DNA of 64,000 bases from an uncultured Clostridium sp. (GTDB lineage: Bacteria; Bacillota; Clostridia; TANB77; CAG-508): positions 1 through 64,000 of the forward strand of contig CAOJRU010000009.1 of assembly GCA_948442365.1 (NCBI GenBank), in the 5' to 3' direction. Both the position numbers and the translations under genes were made by a program. Below, piece after piece: positions 18,455-28,920 of the stretch (its first letter is position 1; each line of letters begins with the position of its first letter). A model generated the notes under the pieces. It worked only from the letters and a program-made list of their open reading frames with translations. It was not told the origin of the DNA and searched no databases.

Positions 18455-18805
18455 TTAAATTTCTGTTATTTTTAAATTAAACTTGTCTTCAAAAACCTTT
18501 TTTTTAGCAATATATTCTTTTGTCTTAACACCTTTTACATCAATAATTTCAGTAGAATTATCTTTGTGGAAAATGATAAAATCAGCCTTATATTTTAATT
18601 TTGGTGCTAAAATAAAAGTAGGCTGTAGACAAAAGCCATTAATTTCTTTTCCTTGTAGTCTTAGTTTTAATTCACAATAATAATCCGCTTCTTTTTGACT
18701 GTCAAAAGTATGACCATCGATAGATACTTTATTTGCTCGATATTTGCTATTTCTTTTATTTCCATTTGTAAAATTTTTATAATCATCTACTGTCCAGTGT
18801 TCCAT
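18455..18805 (-). CDS. DUF1064-type phage-like nuclease fold protein
   Basis: 116 residues. The segment YRANKVSIDGHTFDSQKEADYYCEL followed by YKADFIIF and EIIDVKGVKT has the arrangement of restriction-endonuclease-like folds (Glu, Asp and a D-x-K near residues 84-93), as in DUF1064 proteins of phages and integrated elements. It is a single gene whose stop lies only 3 bases from the MITE copy. Probably a stray phage gene; its function is not known. Confidence 0.7.
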   Translation of the reverse strand: MEHWTVDDYKNFTNGNKRNSKYRANKVSIDGHTFDSQKEADYYCELKLRLQGKEINGFCLQPTFILAPKLKYKADFIIFHKDNSTEIIDVKGVKTKEYIAKKKVFEDKFNLKITEI

Positions 18806-18934
18806 CCAATTAACTCCTTATCTAATTTTGTATTATTATACAGAAAAAAATAGAAAAGTGCAATAAAAATATATGCTTTTTTAACAATGTATGATAAAAT
18901 ATCATAGATTACAAAAGAGGTGAAATAGAATCAA

Positions 18935-20158
18935 ATGGAAAGCGAGAAATTAAAGAGAAGAAAGGCTATATTAACAAATCAAATCATACCATATTTTATG
19001 GGGATATCAGATGATTTAATGTTTTTTATTGTAATTAATACACTATTTTTTACAATCGTAAAAGGATTATCAGCTGCTGAAATATCTTTTTTAGGTACAC
19101 TTTCAGACTTGTTTTACATTATTTTACAGATACCAGCATTGAAAATAATCCAAAAAGTAGGAAATATAAAATCAATTAGAATTGGAACCATTATGTTATT
19201 AATTAGTAGTATATTAATGACATTTGCTAATCATTATTCCATTATTATGATTGGTCATATTTTATATACAGTATCATTTTTATTCAAAAAAATGGATAAT
19301 GTCATATTAAAAAATAACTTAGACTATTTGCAAAAAGAAAATGATTATCTAAAGATATCCAATAAATCTAAAATTATATATTCTGTGATAACAGCAATTA
19401 TAGCTCTCATAGCAGGTGGAATATTTGCTATTAATCACTATATGCCAATGTATTTGTGTATTGGCATTTGTATGATAAGTGTTTTATTATCATTTTGTAT
19501 GTTTGATATTAGAGAAGATATGCCAAAAAGTTGTCAATTTAGCAAAAAGGAAAAAATAAAAATTTCTAAAATTGTTCTAATTATATTTGTGTCTTTTGCT
19601 CTATTGTATAGTATAATAAGTGTAGGACAAACAGATAGTAAGTTATTTATACAATATAATCTTCAAGCACATTTTGATGTAGAACTAACTGCAACCTATT
19701 TTAGCCTTATCATAGTATCATCACGTATCACTAGAATTTTAGGAAATATACTATTTAAAAAGGTATATCAAAAATTTAAAGATAAAGTCAATTTAATAAT
19801 TCCTATCATGGCAATCCTAGCATTTGCTTGTAGTATAATAGGTAGTTGTTTAAATTCAATGATACTAATTAAATTCTTATTAATGACAATAGGATTTGAT
19901 TTAATATTACTAATAAGAGATTCCGTTGATGTATATATGACGGATTTATTATTGAAAAATACAGTAGCAGAAGAACAGCAAAAAGCAGTTTCTTATCTAC
20001 AATTGTCAAGAAGAATAGGAGAAACCACAATTAGTTTAATATTCTCAATGATGTTAACGAAATTAGATTTATTCTATGTAATGATTTGTTTAATGCTTTT
20101 TGCCATCATAAGTTTAGGTATCAATACGAAATTATACAAAATGGTAAAAGAAAAATAA
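18935..20158 (+). CDS. MFS-type membrane transporter
   Basis: 407 residues with about 11-12 hydrophobic segments and the usual cytoplasmic loop after helix 6. An ATG at 18935 has GAGGTG upstream (18918-18923). Helix 1 holds FMGISDDLMFFIVINTLFF, and no clear drug/H+ antiport signature was seen. The fold assignment rests on length and helix pattern only. It is followed 23 bases later by an rRNA methyltransferase with its own ribosome-binding site, so the two may share a transcript by chance of packing. Confidence 0.7.
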   Translation: MESEKLKRRKAILTNQIIPYFMGISDDLMFFIVINTLFFTIVKGLSAAEISFLGTLSDLFYIILQIPALKIIQKVGNIKSIRIGTIMLLISSILMTFANHYSIIMIGHILYTVSFLFKKMDNVILKNNLDYLQKENDYLKISNKSKIIYSVITAIIALIAGGIFAINHYMPMYLCIGICMISVLLSFCMFDIREDMPKSCQFSKKEKIKISKIVLIIFVSFALLYSIISVGQTDSKLFIQYNLQAHFDVELTATYFSLIIVSSRITRILGNILFKKVYQKFKDKVNLIIPIMAILAFACSIIGSCLNSMILIKFLLMTIGFDLILLIRDSVDVYMTDLLLKNTVAEEQQKAVSYLQLSRRIGETTISLIFSMMLTKLDLFYVMICLMLFAIISLGINTKLYKMVKEK

Positions 20159-20181
20159 GGAATTATACAGGGAGGCAAAAT

Positions 20182-21069
20182 ATGCCAGAAATTTTAATAC
20201 AAATGCTAGAAGAACAATATGGAAAAGAAAACGTACCCAAAATAGTACAAGGTTATTATGCTAAAAGAAAAACCACTTTTCGAGTCAATACCTTAAAAAG
20301 CAGTGTAGAAAAAATAGCTAAGTTATTAGAAGAAAATAAGATAACCTATAAGAAAGTGAAATGGAGTAAAGAAGCTTTTATTGTAGAAAATGTATTAGAA
20401 AAAGAAATTAGAAAATTAGAGATATACAAAAATGGAGAAATATACTTACAAAGTTTATCCTCCATGTTACCACCAATCATCCTACAGCCAAAGGAAGGAA
20501 TGGATTTATTAGACATGGCAGCAGCACCAGGAGGAAAAACAACGCAGATAGCAGCTATTACTAAGAATAAAGCGAATATCACGGCATGTGAAAGAAATAA
20601 AATTCGAGCAGAACGATTGAAATACAATATAGAAAAGCAAGGAGCAAAAGTATATGTCATGACACAAGATGCCAGAGAAATAGATGATTTCTTTTCTTTT
20701 GATCAAATTTTATTAGATGCACCATGTAGTGGAAGTGGAACGCTTCATTTACAAGAAAACAAAAAAGAAGATTTTACAGAAACACAAATTCAGAAAATCT
20801 CTAAAACTCAATTAGCACTTTTGAAAAAAGCAACCAATTTATTAAAAGCAGGAAAAGAAATGGTGTATTCAACTTGTTCAATTTTAGCAAGTGAGAATGA
20901 AGGAATCCTTCAAGAAGTGTTAAAAGACAAAAGAATTGAGATTTTGCCAATTGCATTAGAAGGAATGGAAGAAATACCACTTCTACCAACTAAAATAAAA
21001 GGCACTCTATGTGTGTGCCCCAATGAATACTTTGAAGGATTTTTTATCGCTAAACTTAGAAAGATTTGA
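20182..21069 (+). CDS. RsmB/RsmF-type m5C RNA methyltransferase
   Basis: 295 residues from ATG 20182 (GGGAGG 7 bases upstream). The SAM-binding motif is LLDMAAAPGGKTTQIA. The two cysteines of the m5C mechanism are in LLDAPCSGSGT and VYSTCSILASENE. Size and the N-terminal FRVNTLK match the RsmF/NOL1-NOP2-Sun group that methylates C5 of cytosine in rRNA. There is no C-terminal PUA domain, so the site in rRNA cannot be named. Confidence 0.88.
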   Translation: MPEILIQMLEEQYGKENVPKIVQGYYAKRKTTFRVNTLKSSVEKIAKLLEENKITYKKVKWSKEAFIVENVLEKEIRKLEIYKNGEIYLQSLSSMLPPIILQPKEGMDLLDMAAAPGGKTTQIAAITKNKANITACERNKIRAERLKYNIEKQGAKVYVMTQDAREIDDFFSFDQILLDAPCSGSGTLHLQENKKEDFTETQIQKISKTQLALLKKATNLLKAGKEMVYSTCSILASENEGILQEVLKDKRIEILPIALEGMEEIPLLPTKIKGTLCVCPNEYFEGFFIAKLRKI

Positions 21070-21145
21070 GTGGATGGCAAGTCAGGTACAAACTTGCCAT
21101 GAAAAAATATAGCAAAAGAGAAGAAAAAACAAAAAGGAGAAAATC

Positions 21146-21466
21146 ATGTATTATGTTTATATATTAAGATGTGAAGATAACTCGCTATATACAGGTATTA
21201 CTACGGATGTAGAACATAGAATGAAAGAACATTTTAGTAAAGTAAATGGTGCTAAGTATACCTATAGTCATACTGCTAAAAAGTTAGAGGGAGTATGGAA
21301 AACAGAGAATAGGGTATTGGCTTCTAAATTAGAATATCATATCAAAAAGTTGACAAAAGTCAAAAAGGAAGAATTGATTGTTAAAAATAATTTAGAAGAA
21401 TTATTGCATCCAAAAATAGAGAGTAGTCAATATAAAAGATTAGAAAATTTTATATTTGGTCCATAG
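21146..21466 (+). CDS. GIY-YIG nuclease-fold protein (YhbQ-like)
   Basis: 106 residues. MYYVYILRCEDNSLYTGITTDVEHRMKEH contains the GIY-YIG core (as VYI...YTG), with Arg in VEHRMKEH and Glu in SKLEYHIKK as catalytic residues. Stand-alone proteins of this UPF0213 type are common in Bacillota; a role in DNA repair or processing is assumed but not shown. The gene's end overlaps the convergent CotF-like gene by 17 bases. Confidence 0.85.
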   Translation: MYYVYILRCEDNSLYTGITTDVEHRMKEHFSKVNGAKYTYSHTAKKLEGVWKTENRVLASKLEYHIKKLTKVKKEELIVKNNLEELLHPKIESSQYKRLENFIFGP

Positions 21467-22010
21467 GAATGGGATTATAAATACTAGCAATATTACCAGT
21501 TTGTTCAGCTGTTGTAACAACGATTGGATAATAATTATTTTTTGCCATCCATTCATAAACTTCATAAGAATGATTACAGCTCATAGTATAAGCATCTTTT
21601 AGAAATTGTCTTAAATTAGCATTGGTAACTTCCATAGAAGAAATGGCATATTCTTTACCAGCTCTTTTTAATGTTAAGAAGTAAGATAGAGCAATTTCCC
21701 TATCTGTTAATTTTGTAACATTAGTATTTACAGTGACAGGTTCTGCTGGTTTGATTTCGTTTACATCTTCTGTAAAAATAGATGTATTTAATTGAGGAAC
21801 ATTAAGATTACCAGTTGCTGTATCAACATTTTTTACGAATTCTACCTTTCTATTATAATCTTCGACATGGATTGGAAAATGCGTATTTAATAAAGATTTT
21901 AATTCTTCATCAGTTACCTGATTTTTAAATAATGACATACAAGTGATAGTATTAACGCAGCTTGTAATTAATTCATTTAAATAACTTAATTCACATATTG
22001 TTAATTTCAA
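21450..22010 (-). CDS. Spore coat CotF-like protein
   Basis: 186 residues from TTG 22010. I prefer this start because a perfect GGAGGTG ends 6 bases before it; an in-frame ATG at 22025 has no site. The C-terminal half, TDREIALSYFLTLKRAGKEY and FLKDAYTMSCNHSYEVYEWM, is the CotF ferritin-like helical domain. The N-terminal part (INELITSC...LKSLLNTHFP) is a related repeat. CotF proteins are found in the coat of Bacillus and clostridial spores. This is another indication of sporulation. Confidence 0.85.
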   Translation of the reverse strand: MKLTICELSYLNELITSCVNTITCMSLFKNQVTDEELKSLLNTHFPIHVEDYNRKVEFVKNVDTATGNLNVPQLNTSIFTEDVNEIKPAEPVTVNTNVTKLTDREIALSYFLTLKRAGKEYAISSMEVTNANLRQFLKDAYTMSCNHSYEVYEWMAKNNYYPIVVTTAEQTGNIASIYNPIPMDQI

Positions 22011-22114
22011 TAAAAACACCTCCATAATATATAGGAATAGTATAACCTAACTCACTAGAAATTATAAGGATATTGGCTTGGAAAATAATGGAGGGCAATA
22101 AAACTTTAAAAAGG

Positions 22115-22143
22115 TTGAGAACATTTGTATTATATGATATAAT
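22115..22143 (+). promoter_or_regulatory. Promoter of the Na/Pi cotransporter gene
   Basis: TTGAGA 22115-22120, 17-base spacer, TATAAT 22138-22143. Confidence 0.65.
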
Positions 22144-22228
22144 TTTCACAATTAATGTCATCCATTATTGCACTAATTAGAAATAGTAGTAAAAAGGAAT
22201 AAAAGATCTAAAAATTAGAGGTGAAACA

Positions 22229-23927
22229 ATGAACATAGCAATAACGATAATAAAAATGGTAGGAGGACTAATTTTATTAATATATGGTATGGATTTACTA
22301 AGTACCAATTTAAAAAAATTAGCAGGAAAAAAGTTTGAAGCCATTTTAAAAAAGGCGACTGATAATATATTTAAAGGATTATTAGTAGGTATATTAATCA
22401 CGGTTGCTGTACAAAGTTCAGCAGCAACAACAGTAATGGTGGTAGGATTTGTAAATGCTAAAATTCTGAAATTAAAAAATGCGATACCAATTATTATGGG
22501 AGCTAATATAGGAACCACTATAACAGCACAAATATTAAGATTAGCTAGTCTTAATGAAAACAGTATACTTTCCCTTATTAGTCCAGCTACCTTAGCACCA
22601 TTATTCTTGCTAATAGGTTTTATATTAATGGAATTAAAGAAAAAACAGAATTTTAAAAACTTAGGACAACTTTTCATAGGAATAGGTTTATTGTTTACAG
22701 GGCTTATGACGATGGTAGAAATGGCAAGTAAATTTAGTGAGTTACCAATTTTAACAACTATCTTAACACAACTTACTAATCCAATACTAGGTGTTTTAGC
22801 TGGTACTTTAATAACCGTTATTGTTCAGAGTTCAGCTGCAACAGTAGGAATTGTACAAGCCATATCTACCACTGGATTTACTACTTATGCTAATACCATA
22901 CCAATTATTTTAGGACAAAATATAGGAACTTGTTTTACTTCTATTCTATCCAGTGTAGGAGCTTCAAAAGCTGCTAAAAGAACTGCAATGGTTCATTTGT
23001 ATTTTAACTTAATAGGTACTATCCTATTCATGATATTTATCTACACCTATCAAAGTTTAATTCGGATTTTCATTTTGGAATGAACCAATGGATATGGGAG
23101 GGATTGCCAATTTTCACTTAATATTTAATATGGTATCTACCATCATTTTATTACCAGCTATTGGATTATTAGAAAAAATAGCAGTTTTAACCATAAAAGA
23201 TAAAGAAGAAATAGAGGAAGAAGATGCGAGTCAATATTTATCAGTATTAAATATACTAGATGAAAGAATAGCAACCATTCCTAGTTTGGGAATTGAAAAT
23301 AGTTTAAAAGTTATCCTACAAATGGGAGAAGTATCAGAAAAGAACTTTAAAAAGTCAATGCAACTAATAGAGAAATTTGATAAGAAAAAGATGGAGCATA
23401 TACAAGAAAGAGAAGATGCTATTGATGAAATGGACATTCGTGTTACTAATTATTTAGTTAAAGTAGGTAATGAAGAAGTAACAGAACAAGAAAATAGAGA
23501 TATTACTAGGTTACTTAAAATAGAATCTGAATTTGAAAAAATAGGAGATTATGCCTATAAATTTTCTAAATTAGTAGAAAATTTGAAGGAAAAAGAAGAA
23601 AAATTCTCAGAAAAAGCCTATGAAGAGTTAAAAAGTATGTATAAAATGGTAGATGATACTATTATTAAGACAATCAAAATTTTAAAAGAGAAAGATATGA
23701 GTATAATAGAGCAAAATAAAGACTTAAAACAAACATTACAAATAGATCAAGAAAAATATAAAATGGCACATATGGAAAGATTAAAAACGGGGAAATGTTC
23801 CGTAGAGATTGGTTTGAATTTTATTGAGATGTTGACTGTTTATGAAAGAATTGTAGAACATTGTATTAATATCTCTACTATAATTGCCGATAGAATGAAA
23901 GATGAGGAAATTGTTAATCCAATATAA
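22229..23927 (+). CDS. Na+/phosphate cotransporter (NptA/YjbB type), interrupted by a +1 CGG site
   Basis: 565 residues after recoding. It has two inverted repeats of the family, each with a QSSAA motif (VAVQSSAATTVM near residue 65 and VIVQSSAATVGI near 205), and GANIGTT / GQNIGT sequences. The C-terminal half is a PhoU-like helical domain (residues about 340-560). Zero frame ends at 23083. The +1 shift at ATT-CGG (23060-23065) restores IGFSFWNEPMDMGGIANFH, joining the last membrane helices. It imports phosphate using the sodium gradient. Confidence 0.88.
23063..23066 (+). other. +1 recoding site CGGA in Na/Pi cotransporter
   Basis: Zero-frame CGG at 23063-23065 after ATT; GGA at 23064-23066 continues the transporter. 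Confidence 0.8.
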
Positions 23928-23950
23928 AAATGACAAATAGAGGAATAAAA

Positions 23951-25237
23951 ATGGAAGAAACATTAACTATAAAAAAACAGTTAAAAATATCAGTACCAAT
24001 GGCACTCGAAAATTTTATAAACATTTTAATGACATTGATTGATACGCTGGTAATAGCAACATTAGGGGTAAATGAATTAGGAGCAATAGGGGCTATGGCA
24101 GTTGTATTAAATATAATGCAAATGTCTATTCAAGCAATGAATATATCGAATATGGCCTTAATTGCAAAATCATTAGGGGGAAAAGAAGAAGCAAAAACAA
24201 AAGTAATAACAGGGAATGCAATTATACTTACAACTATAATAGCAGTGATAACTATTTTATTCGTATATGCTATTAGACCATTTTTTCCTGGCTTGTTTAA
24301 TGTGGATAAAGTATGTATTACGTATATTACAATAAGATTAATGGGATTTATACAAAGCTCTATTGTGACCATATTAACAGGATATCAAAGGACAATTGGT
24401 AAACAAGGATTTATCATGATATTGAGATTAGTAGCCGTTGTAGTTAATTTGCTATTGGATTTGCTCGTTGTAAAATTAAATTACGGAGTAGAAGGCGTAG
24501 CTTGGGTAACAATTATTATAGATTCCATTCTTTGTATTTATTTGCTCTTAAAATCTAATGCAAAGATAAGATATAAAATCCAAAAAGATATCATGAAGCA
24601 AATATTTCACTTATTTAAATGGAATTGCCTAGAAAGAATTGTTACAAGGATAGATAATTTTGTATTTAATATTCTTGTTTCTAGGATAGGTGCTTTAGAA
24701 TATGCAGTACATGTTATTGTCATTCAGGTATGTGATGTATCGCAAGCTTTTATACAAGGATTTAGTGATGGAATAACAATTAGTATAGGGATAGAAACAG
24801 GTAATAAAATGAAAGAAGGAATGGTTAATGCTAAACAAGTAATAAGGAAACTTATTAATATATTTTCGTTTATTGTACCATTTACTACTTGTGTAATTGC
24901 TATTAGTATTGCTCACATATCTTTAAAGGAAAATCAGCTTTTATGGATTTTTTATTCTGTATTACCACTAATGTTAATAGGTCAATATGCAGAAATTAGT
25001 GGAACTTACTATTATGGAATACTTCGTGGAATGAGAGAGTTTCGCTTTTTAGCCCAACGAAATTTTGTAACATCAATTATAAAAATAGCAGTAGCTACCA
25101 TTTTGTCATATACTTCGTTAGGTATTATAGGAGTATGGATTGCTTATACCGTTTATTGCCTTGTACAAAAACATATATCTAAACTTAAATATAATAAATT
25201 ATGTGGGTGTGCTACAAGGAAGGAGATAGAATGTTAA
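23951..25237 (+). CDS. MATE-family efflux transporter
   Basis: 428 residues from ATG 23951 (AGAGGA upstream; an in-frame ATG at 23930 is less well placed). About 12 hydrophobic helices and the MATE pattern SVPMALENFINILMTLIDTL at the start, with GYQRTIGKQGF near residue 145 and a GILRGMREFRFLA repeat near residue 360. It probably exports cationic compounds in exchange for Na+ or H+. The next gene, kinase-like, overlaps its end by 7 bases, so they are coupled. Confidence 0.88.
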   Translation: MEETLTIKKQLKISVPMALENFINILMTLIDTLVIATLGVNELGAIGAMAVVLNIMQMSIQAMNISNMALIAKSLGGKEEAKTKVITGNAIILTTIIAVITILFVYAIRPFFPGLFNVDKVCITYITIRLMGFIQSSIVTILTGYQRTIGKQGFIMILRLVAVVVNLLLDLLVVKLNYGVEGVAWVTIIIDSILCIYLLLKSNAKIRYKIQKDIMKQIFHLFKWNCLERIVTRIDNFVFNILVSRIGALEYAVHVIVIQVCDVSQAFIQGFSDGITISIGIETGNKMKEGMVNAKQVIRKLINIFSFIVPFTTCVIAISIAHISLKENQLLWIFYSVLPLMLIGQYAEISGTYYYGILRGMREFRFLAQRNFVTSIIKIAVATILSYTSLGIIGVWIAYTVYCLVQKHISKLKYNKLCGCATRKEIEC

Positions 25238-26157
25238 ATATAAGAGAAATTAATTTGTTTAGAGATGCAACTTATATAGAAGAAATAGAAGAAGGATATC
25301 CTAAAAGAAAAAAATACAAAGTAATTACTCCTAAATGTGAATATTTTATTAAAATACATGATTACAAAATGTCTCATCAAGAAATTAAAAAAGAAAAGTG
25401 GTTATATCAAACCTATGAAAACTTGAAAATTCCAATAGTACCTTTATTAGACATAATCAGTAAAGGTGACAACACTATATTTGTATATCCTTTTTTTAAA
25501 GGAGAAACTTTGAAAAAAGAAAATTTATCAAAAAAGGAATTTAGGAATTATGGAATTAAAGTAGCAACAGATGTAATAAAATTAAATCATATTACACATG
25601 ATTCTAATTTGTTTAAACCTTTGGAATTAGAAAAAACTTTCTCAAAAGAGGATTGGGAAAGATGTAAAAAAATATGGAGAAATAATAGTTATCGCAAGAA
25701 AATATTGCAGATATTTACAAAACAGGAAATTCGATTGCTTTTTAAGTATTATAAAAACCTATTGGAAGATGTGAAAAAAGAAAAGGTAATGTTAAATCAT
25801 AATGACATAAAAACAGGAAATATTATGTTAGATAAACAAAAAAATTATTTTTTCATTGATATAGACCCAATTGATTTAACGGTTCTAGGTTATAATATAT
25901 ATTATAGTTTATTTTGGTTTTTACTGCCAAATTGTGAGAAAAAAGAAAAATGCTTTTTAAAAGGATTTATGCAAACAATAGATTCAGAAAAAAGATTGAT
26001 AAAACAAGTACACTTTTTTTTAATAGCAGATTTTATTAATGAGTTAGAAATGTTATTAAAGGATAAGTTTGATGATTTGATGCAAGAAAAAGTATGGTTA
26101 AAGCAAATGCTTTTTAATAAAAATAATATAATTGAAAAAGTAATATATGAAAAATGA
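25231..26157 (+). CDS. Aminoglycoside-phosphotransferase-like kinase
   Basis: 308 residues from ATG 25231, behind AAGGAGAT. The catalytic loop NHNDIKTGNIMLD (Brenner-type HxDxxxxN) and the metal-binding FIDIDPIDL place it in the APH/choline-kinase fold. The nucleotide loop at the N-terminus is divergent. It is coupled to the MATE pump upstream (7-base overlap) and followed 15 bases later by a methyltransferase. A resistance role for the trio (efflux, kinase, methylase) is conceivable, but the substrate cannot be read from sequence. Confidence 0.75.
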   Translation: MLNIREINLFRDATYIEEIEEGYPKRKKYKVITPKCEYFIKIHDYKMSHQEIKKEKWLYQTYENLKIPIVPLLDIISKGDNTIFVYPFFKGETLKKENLSKKEFRNYGIKVATDVIKLNHITHDSNLFKPLELEKTFSKEDWERCKKIWRNNSYRKKILQIFTKQEIRLLFKYYKNLLEDVKKEKVMLNHNDIKTGNIMLDKQKNYFFIDIDPIDLTVLGYNIYYSLFWFLLPNCEKKEKCFLKGFMQTIDSEKRLIKQVHFFLIADFINELEMLLKDKFDDLMQEKVWLKQMLFNKNNIIEKVIYEK

Positions 26158-26172
26158 AAGAAGGCGAATTTT

Positions 26173-26799
26173 ATGTCTAAATGGGGAAGGGAAGAAACAG
26201 AAACAGTAGAAGCTTTAAATAAAATTGGATTTAAAGGAAAAATTCTTAATGTAGCAGCTGGAGATGGAAGATTTAACGAAAAACTTTTAGAACTAGCTGA
26301 TGAAGTGATAGCTGTGGATAGAGATGAAAATGAACTAAAAGAATTAGAAAAAAGATGTCCACCAAATTTAAAAAGCAAGTTAATTACACAATGTATGGAT
26401 ATTACTAAAAAATTCCCATTTGAAGCCAATACCTTTGATGGCATATTTTGTACTGGTACTCTGCATTTGTTTAATATAGAAATAATAGAAGGCATACTAA
26501 GAGAAATAAAAAGAGTATTAAAAAATAATGGTAAAATACTATTAGATTTTGCAACAGATATTTCAAGATTAGATTTTAATAATAATCCTGTCATTTTTGA
26601 GAACGAAGGAAAGTATACGATGGGACAAGCAATTGAATTGTTTGAAAATAATTTAAAAGATTTTGCAATTAATATAGAAAAATCCAGCTTTAGAGAAGAA
26701 GAACTACAAGAAAAAGCAGGATATTATTCGATTGTAGGAAATTTTTTAATAATCATTGGGGAAAGTAGGATTCAAACGTTTGAAATAGAAGAAAGATAA
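26173..26799 (+). CDS. Class I SAM-dependent methyltransferase
   Basis: 208 residues. The SAM motif I is KILNVAAGDGRFNEKL and motif II is VIAVDRDENEL; the post-motif FDGIFCTGTLHLF and the LKNNGKILLDFA segment are typical of Methyltransf_11 enzymes acting on small molecules. It is the third gene of the MATE-kinase-methyltransferase run and lies 15 bases before uvrB. Substrate unknown. Confidence 0.78.
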   Translation: MSKWGREETETVEALNKIGFKGKILNVAAGDGRFNEKLLELADEVIAVDRDENELKELEKRCPPNLKSKLITQCMDITKKFPFEANTFDGIFCTGTLHLFNIEIIEGILREIKRVLKNNGKILLDFATDISRLDFNNNPVIFENEGKYTMGQAIELFENNLKDFAINIEKSSFREEELQEKAGYYSIVGNFLIIIGESRIQTFEIEER

Positions 26800-26814
26800 A
26801 TAAGGGAGAAAAAT

Positions 26815-28771
26815 ATGTTTAAATTACACTCAGAATATAAGCCAACAGGCGACCAACCACAAGCAATCGAATATTTAAGTAAAGGAATACAAGAAGGTAA
26901 GAAATTCCAAACACTTCTAGGGGTTACAGGTTCAGGAAAAACTTTCACAATGGCAAATATAATCCAGCAAGTACAAAAACCAACATTAGTCTTAGCGCAT
27001 AATAAGACTCTTGCTGGGCAATTATATTCCGAATTCAAAGAGTTCTTCCCAGAAAACAATGTAGAATATTTTGTATCTTATTATGACTATTACCAACCTG
27101 AAAGCTATATACCATCAACCGATACCTTTATTGAAAAAGACTCTTCGATTAATGACGAGATAGACAAGTTACGTCATTCTGCTACATTATCTTTATTTGA
27201 GACAAAAGATGTTATCATTGTAGCTTCTGTTTCCTGTATTTATGGATTAGGAGACCCTGTAGACTATCAAGAAATGATGTTATCTTTGCGAGCAGGGATG
27301 AACAAATCGAGAGATCAAGTTTTAAAAAAGTTGATAACCATGCAATATACAAGAAACGAAATTGACTTTAAAAGAGGAACTTTTAGAGCCAAAGGAGATA
27401 TTGTAGAAATTTATCCATCCGACCAATCTGAATCAGCTGTCCGAGTAGAATTTTGGGGCGATGAAATTGAAAAAATCACAGAAATTAACCCCTTAACAGG
27501 AAAACCAATTGGAATTAGAAAACACATTCTAATTTCTCCAGCTTCTCATTATGTAACAACCAAAGACAAAATGGAAAGAGCCATTGGAACCATTGAAAGA
27601 GAAATGGAAGAAAGAGTAAAATATTTCAAGTCACAAAATAAACTAATTGAAGCACAGAGAATTGAAGAAAGAACCAATTTTGACATGGAAATGATGAGGG
27701 AAACAGGGTTTTGTTCTGGTATTGAAAATTATTCTAGGCATATTAGTGGAAGAGAAGAGGGAAGTCCACCTTATACTTTATTTGACTATTTTCCAGATGA
27801 CTTTTTATTATTAGTAGATGAATCACATGCAACCATTCCACAAGTAAAAGCTATGTATAATGGTGATAGAGCAAGAAAAGAATCCCTTATTAATTATGGC
27901 TTTCGTTTGCCATCTGCTTTTGATAACAGACCATTAAAATTTGAAGAATTTGAACAGCGATTAAATCAAGTCATATTTGTTAGTGCAACACCAGCTGACT
28001 ATGAAAAAGAACACAGTCAAGAAAATGTAGTAGAGCAAATTATAAGGCCAACTGGTTTATTAGATCCTAAAATACAGGTAAAACCAGTTACCAATCAAAT
28101 TGATGATTTACTAGAACAAATACGAATTAGAATAGAAAGAAAAGAGAGAGTTTTAGTTACCACTTTAACGAAAAAGATGGCAGAAGATTTAACAGAATAT
28201 TTAAAAAGTTTAGAGATAAAAGTTAATTATATTCATTCAGACACCAAAGCATTAGAAAGAATGGAAATTATACGAAATCTTAGACTTCGGAGAATTTGAT
28301 GTATTAGTAGGAATTAATTTATTAAGAGAAGGATTAGATATACCAGAAGTTTCTTTAGTAGCTATATTAGATGCCGATAAAGAAGGATTTTTGCGTTCTG
28401 AAAGATCTTTAATTCAAACGATTGGTCGTGCTGCTAGAAATACAAATGGAACCGTTATCATGTATGCAGATGAGTTAACTGACAGTATGGAAAAGGCAAT
28501 ATCAGAAACTAACAGAAGAAGAGGAATTCAAGAAAAATACAATGAAGAACATGGCATAACACCAAAAACGATTCAAAAATCAGTACGTGATAATATAGCA
28601 ATGACAACGGTAGAAGATATTAGTGTAGAATATAAATTAGAGAAAAATGAGAATATTGAGGATGTAATAACAGAATTAACAGATCAAATGTTGCAGTTTG
28701 CTGCCAATATGGAATTTGAAAAGGCAGCAGAATTACGTGATAAGATTAAAGAATTAGAAAAATTGTTGTAA
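26815..28771 (+). CDS. uvrB: Excinuclease ABC subunit B, interrupted by a +1 CGG site
   Basis: 651 residues after recoding. Features include Walker [14 protein letters not shown], the beta-hairpin [20 protein letters not shown], the DESH-type [10 protein letters not shown], and in the C-terminal half [21 protein letters not shown] and the UVR motif ([15 protein letters not shown]). UvrB verifies damage in nucleotide excision repair. Zero frame stops at 28297. The +1 shift at CTT-CGG (28285-28290) restores the invariant [12 protein letters not shown]. With only the first frame, half of helicase domain 4 and the UVR motif would be lost. uvrA is not adjacent. Confidence 0.95.
28288..28291 (+). 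other. +1 recoding site CGGA in uvrB
   Basis: Zero-frame CGG at 28288-28290 after CTT; GGA at 28289-28291 restores the conserved LGEFD. A zero-frame TGA follows two codons later. Confidence 0.87.
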
Positions 28772-28837
28772 CGATTCAGAGAACTATCATTTTTCGTAAT
28801 AAAAGTTTATGTATTCTTTATTTGTTTTAATTTTTAC

Positions 28838-28867
28838 TTGCTAATTAAATAAAAAGTGTGGTATAAT
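28838..28867 (+). promoter_or_regulatory. mgtC promoter
   Basis: TTGCTA 28838-28843, 18-base spacer, TATAAT 28862-28867. Confidence 0.65.
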
Positions 28868-28920
28868 TTTTACCTGTTGCATTTAATAAACTATAAGAAA
28901 AACAAAGGAAGGGAGAAAAA

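Noticed and set aside
22177-22677. Minus-strand open frame of 166 codons
   Set aside because: It is antisense to the Na/Pi cotransporter and reflects that gene's codon bias.
25902-26594. Minus-strand open frame of 230 codons
   Set aside because: It covers the 3' end of the kinase-like gene and most of the methyltransferase gene on the other strand; no ribosome-binding site and a composition expected of an antisense shadow.
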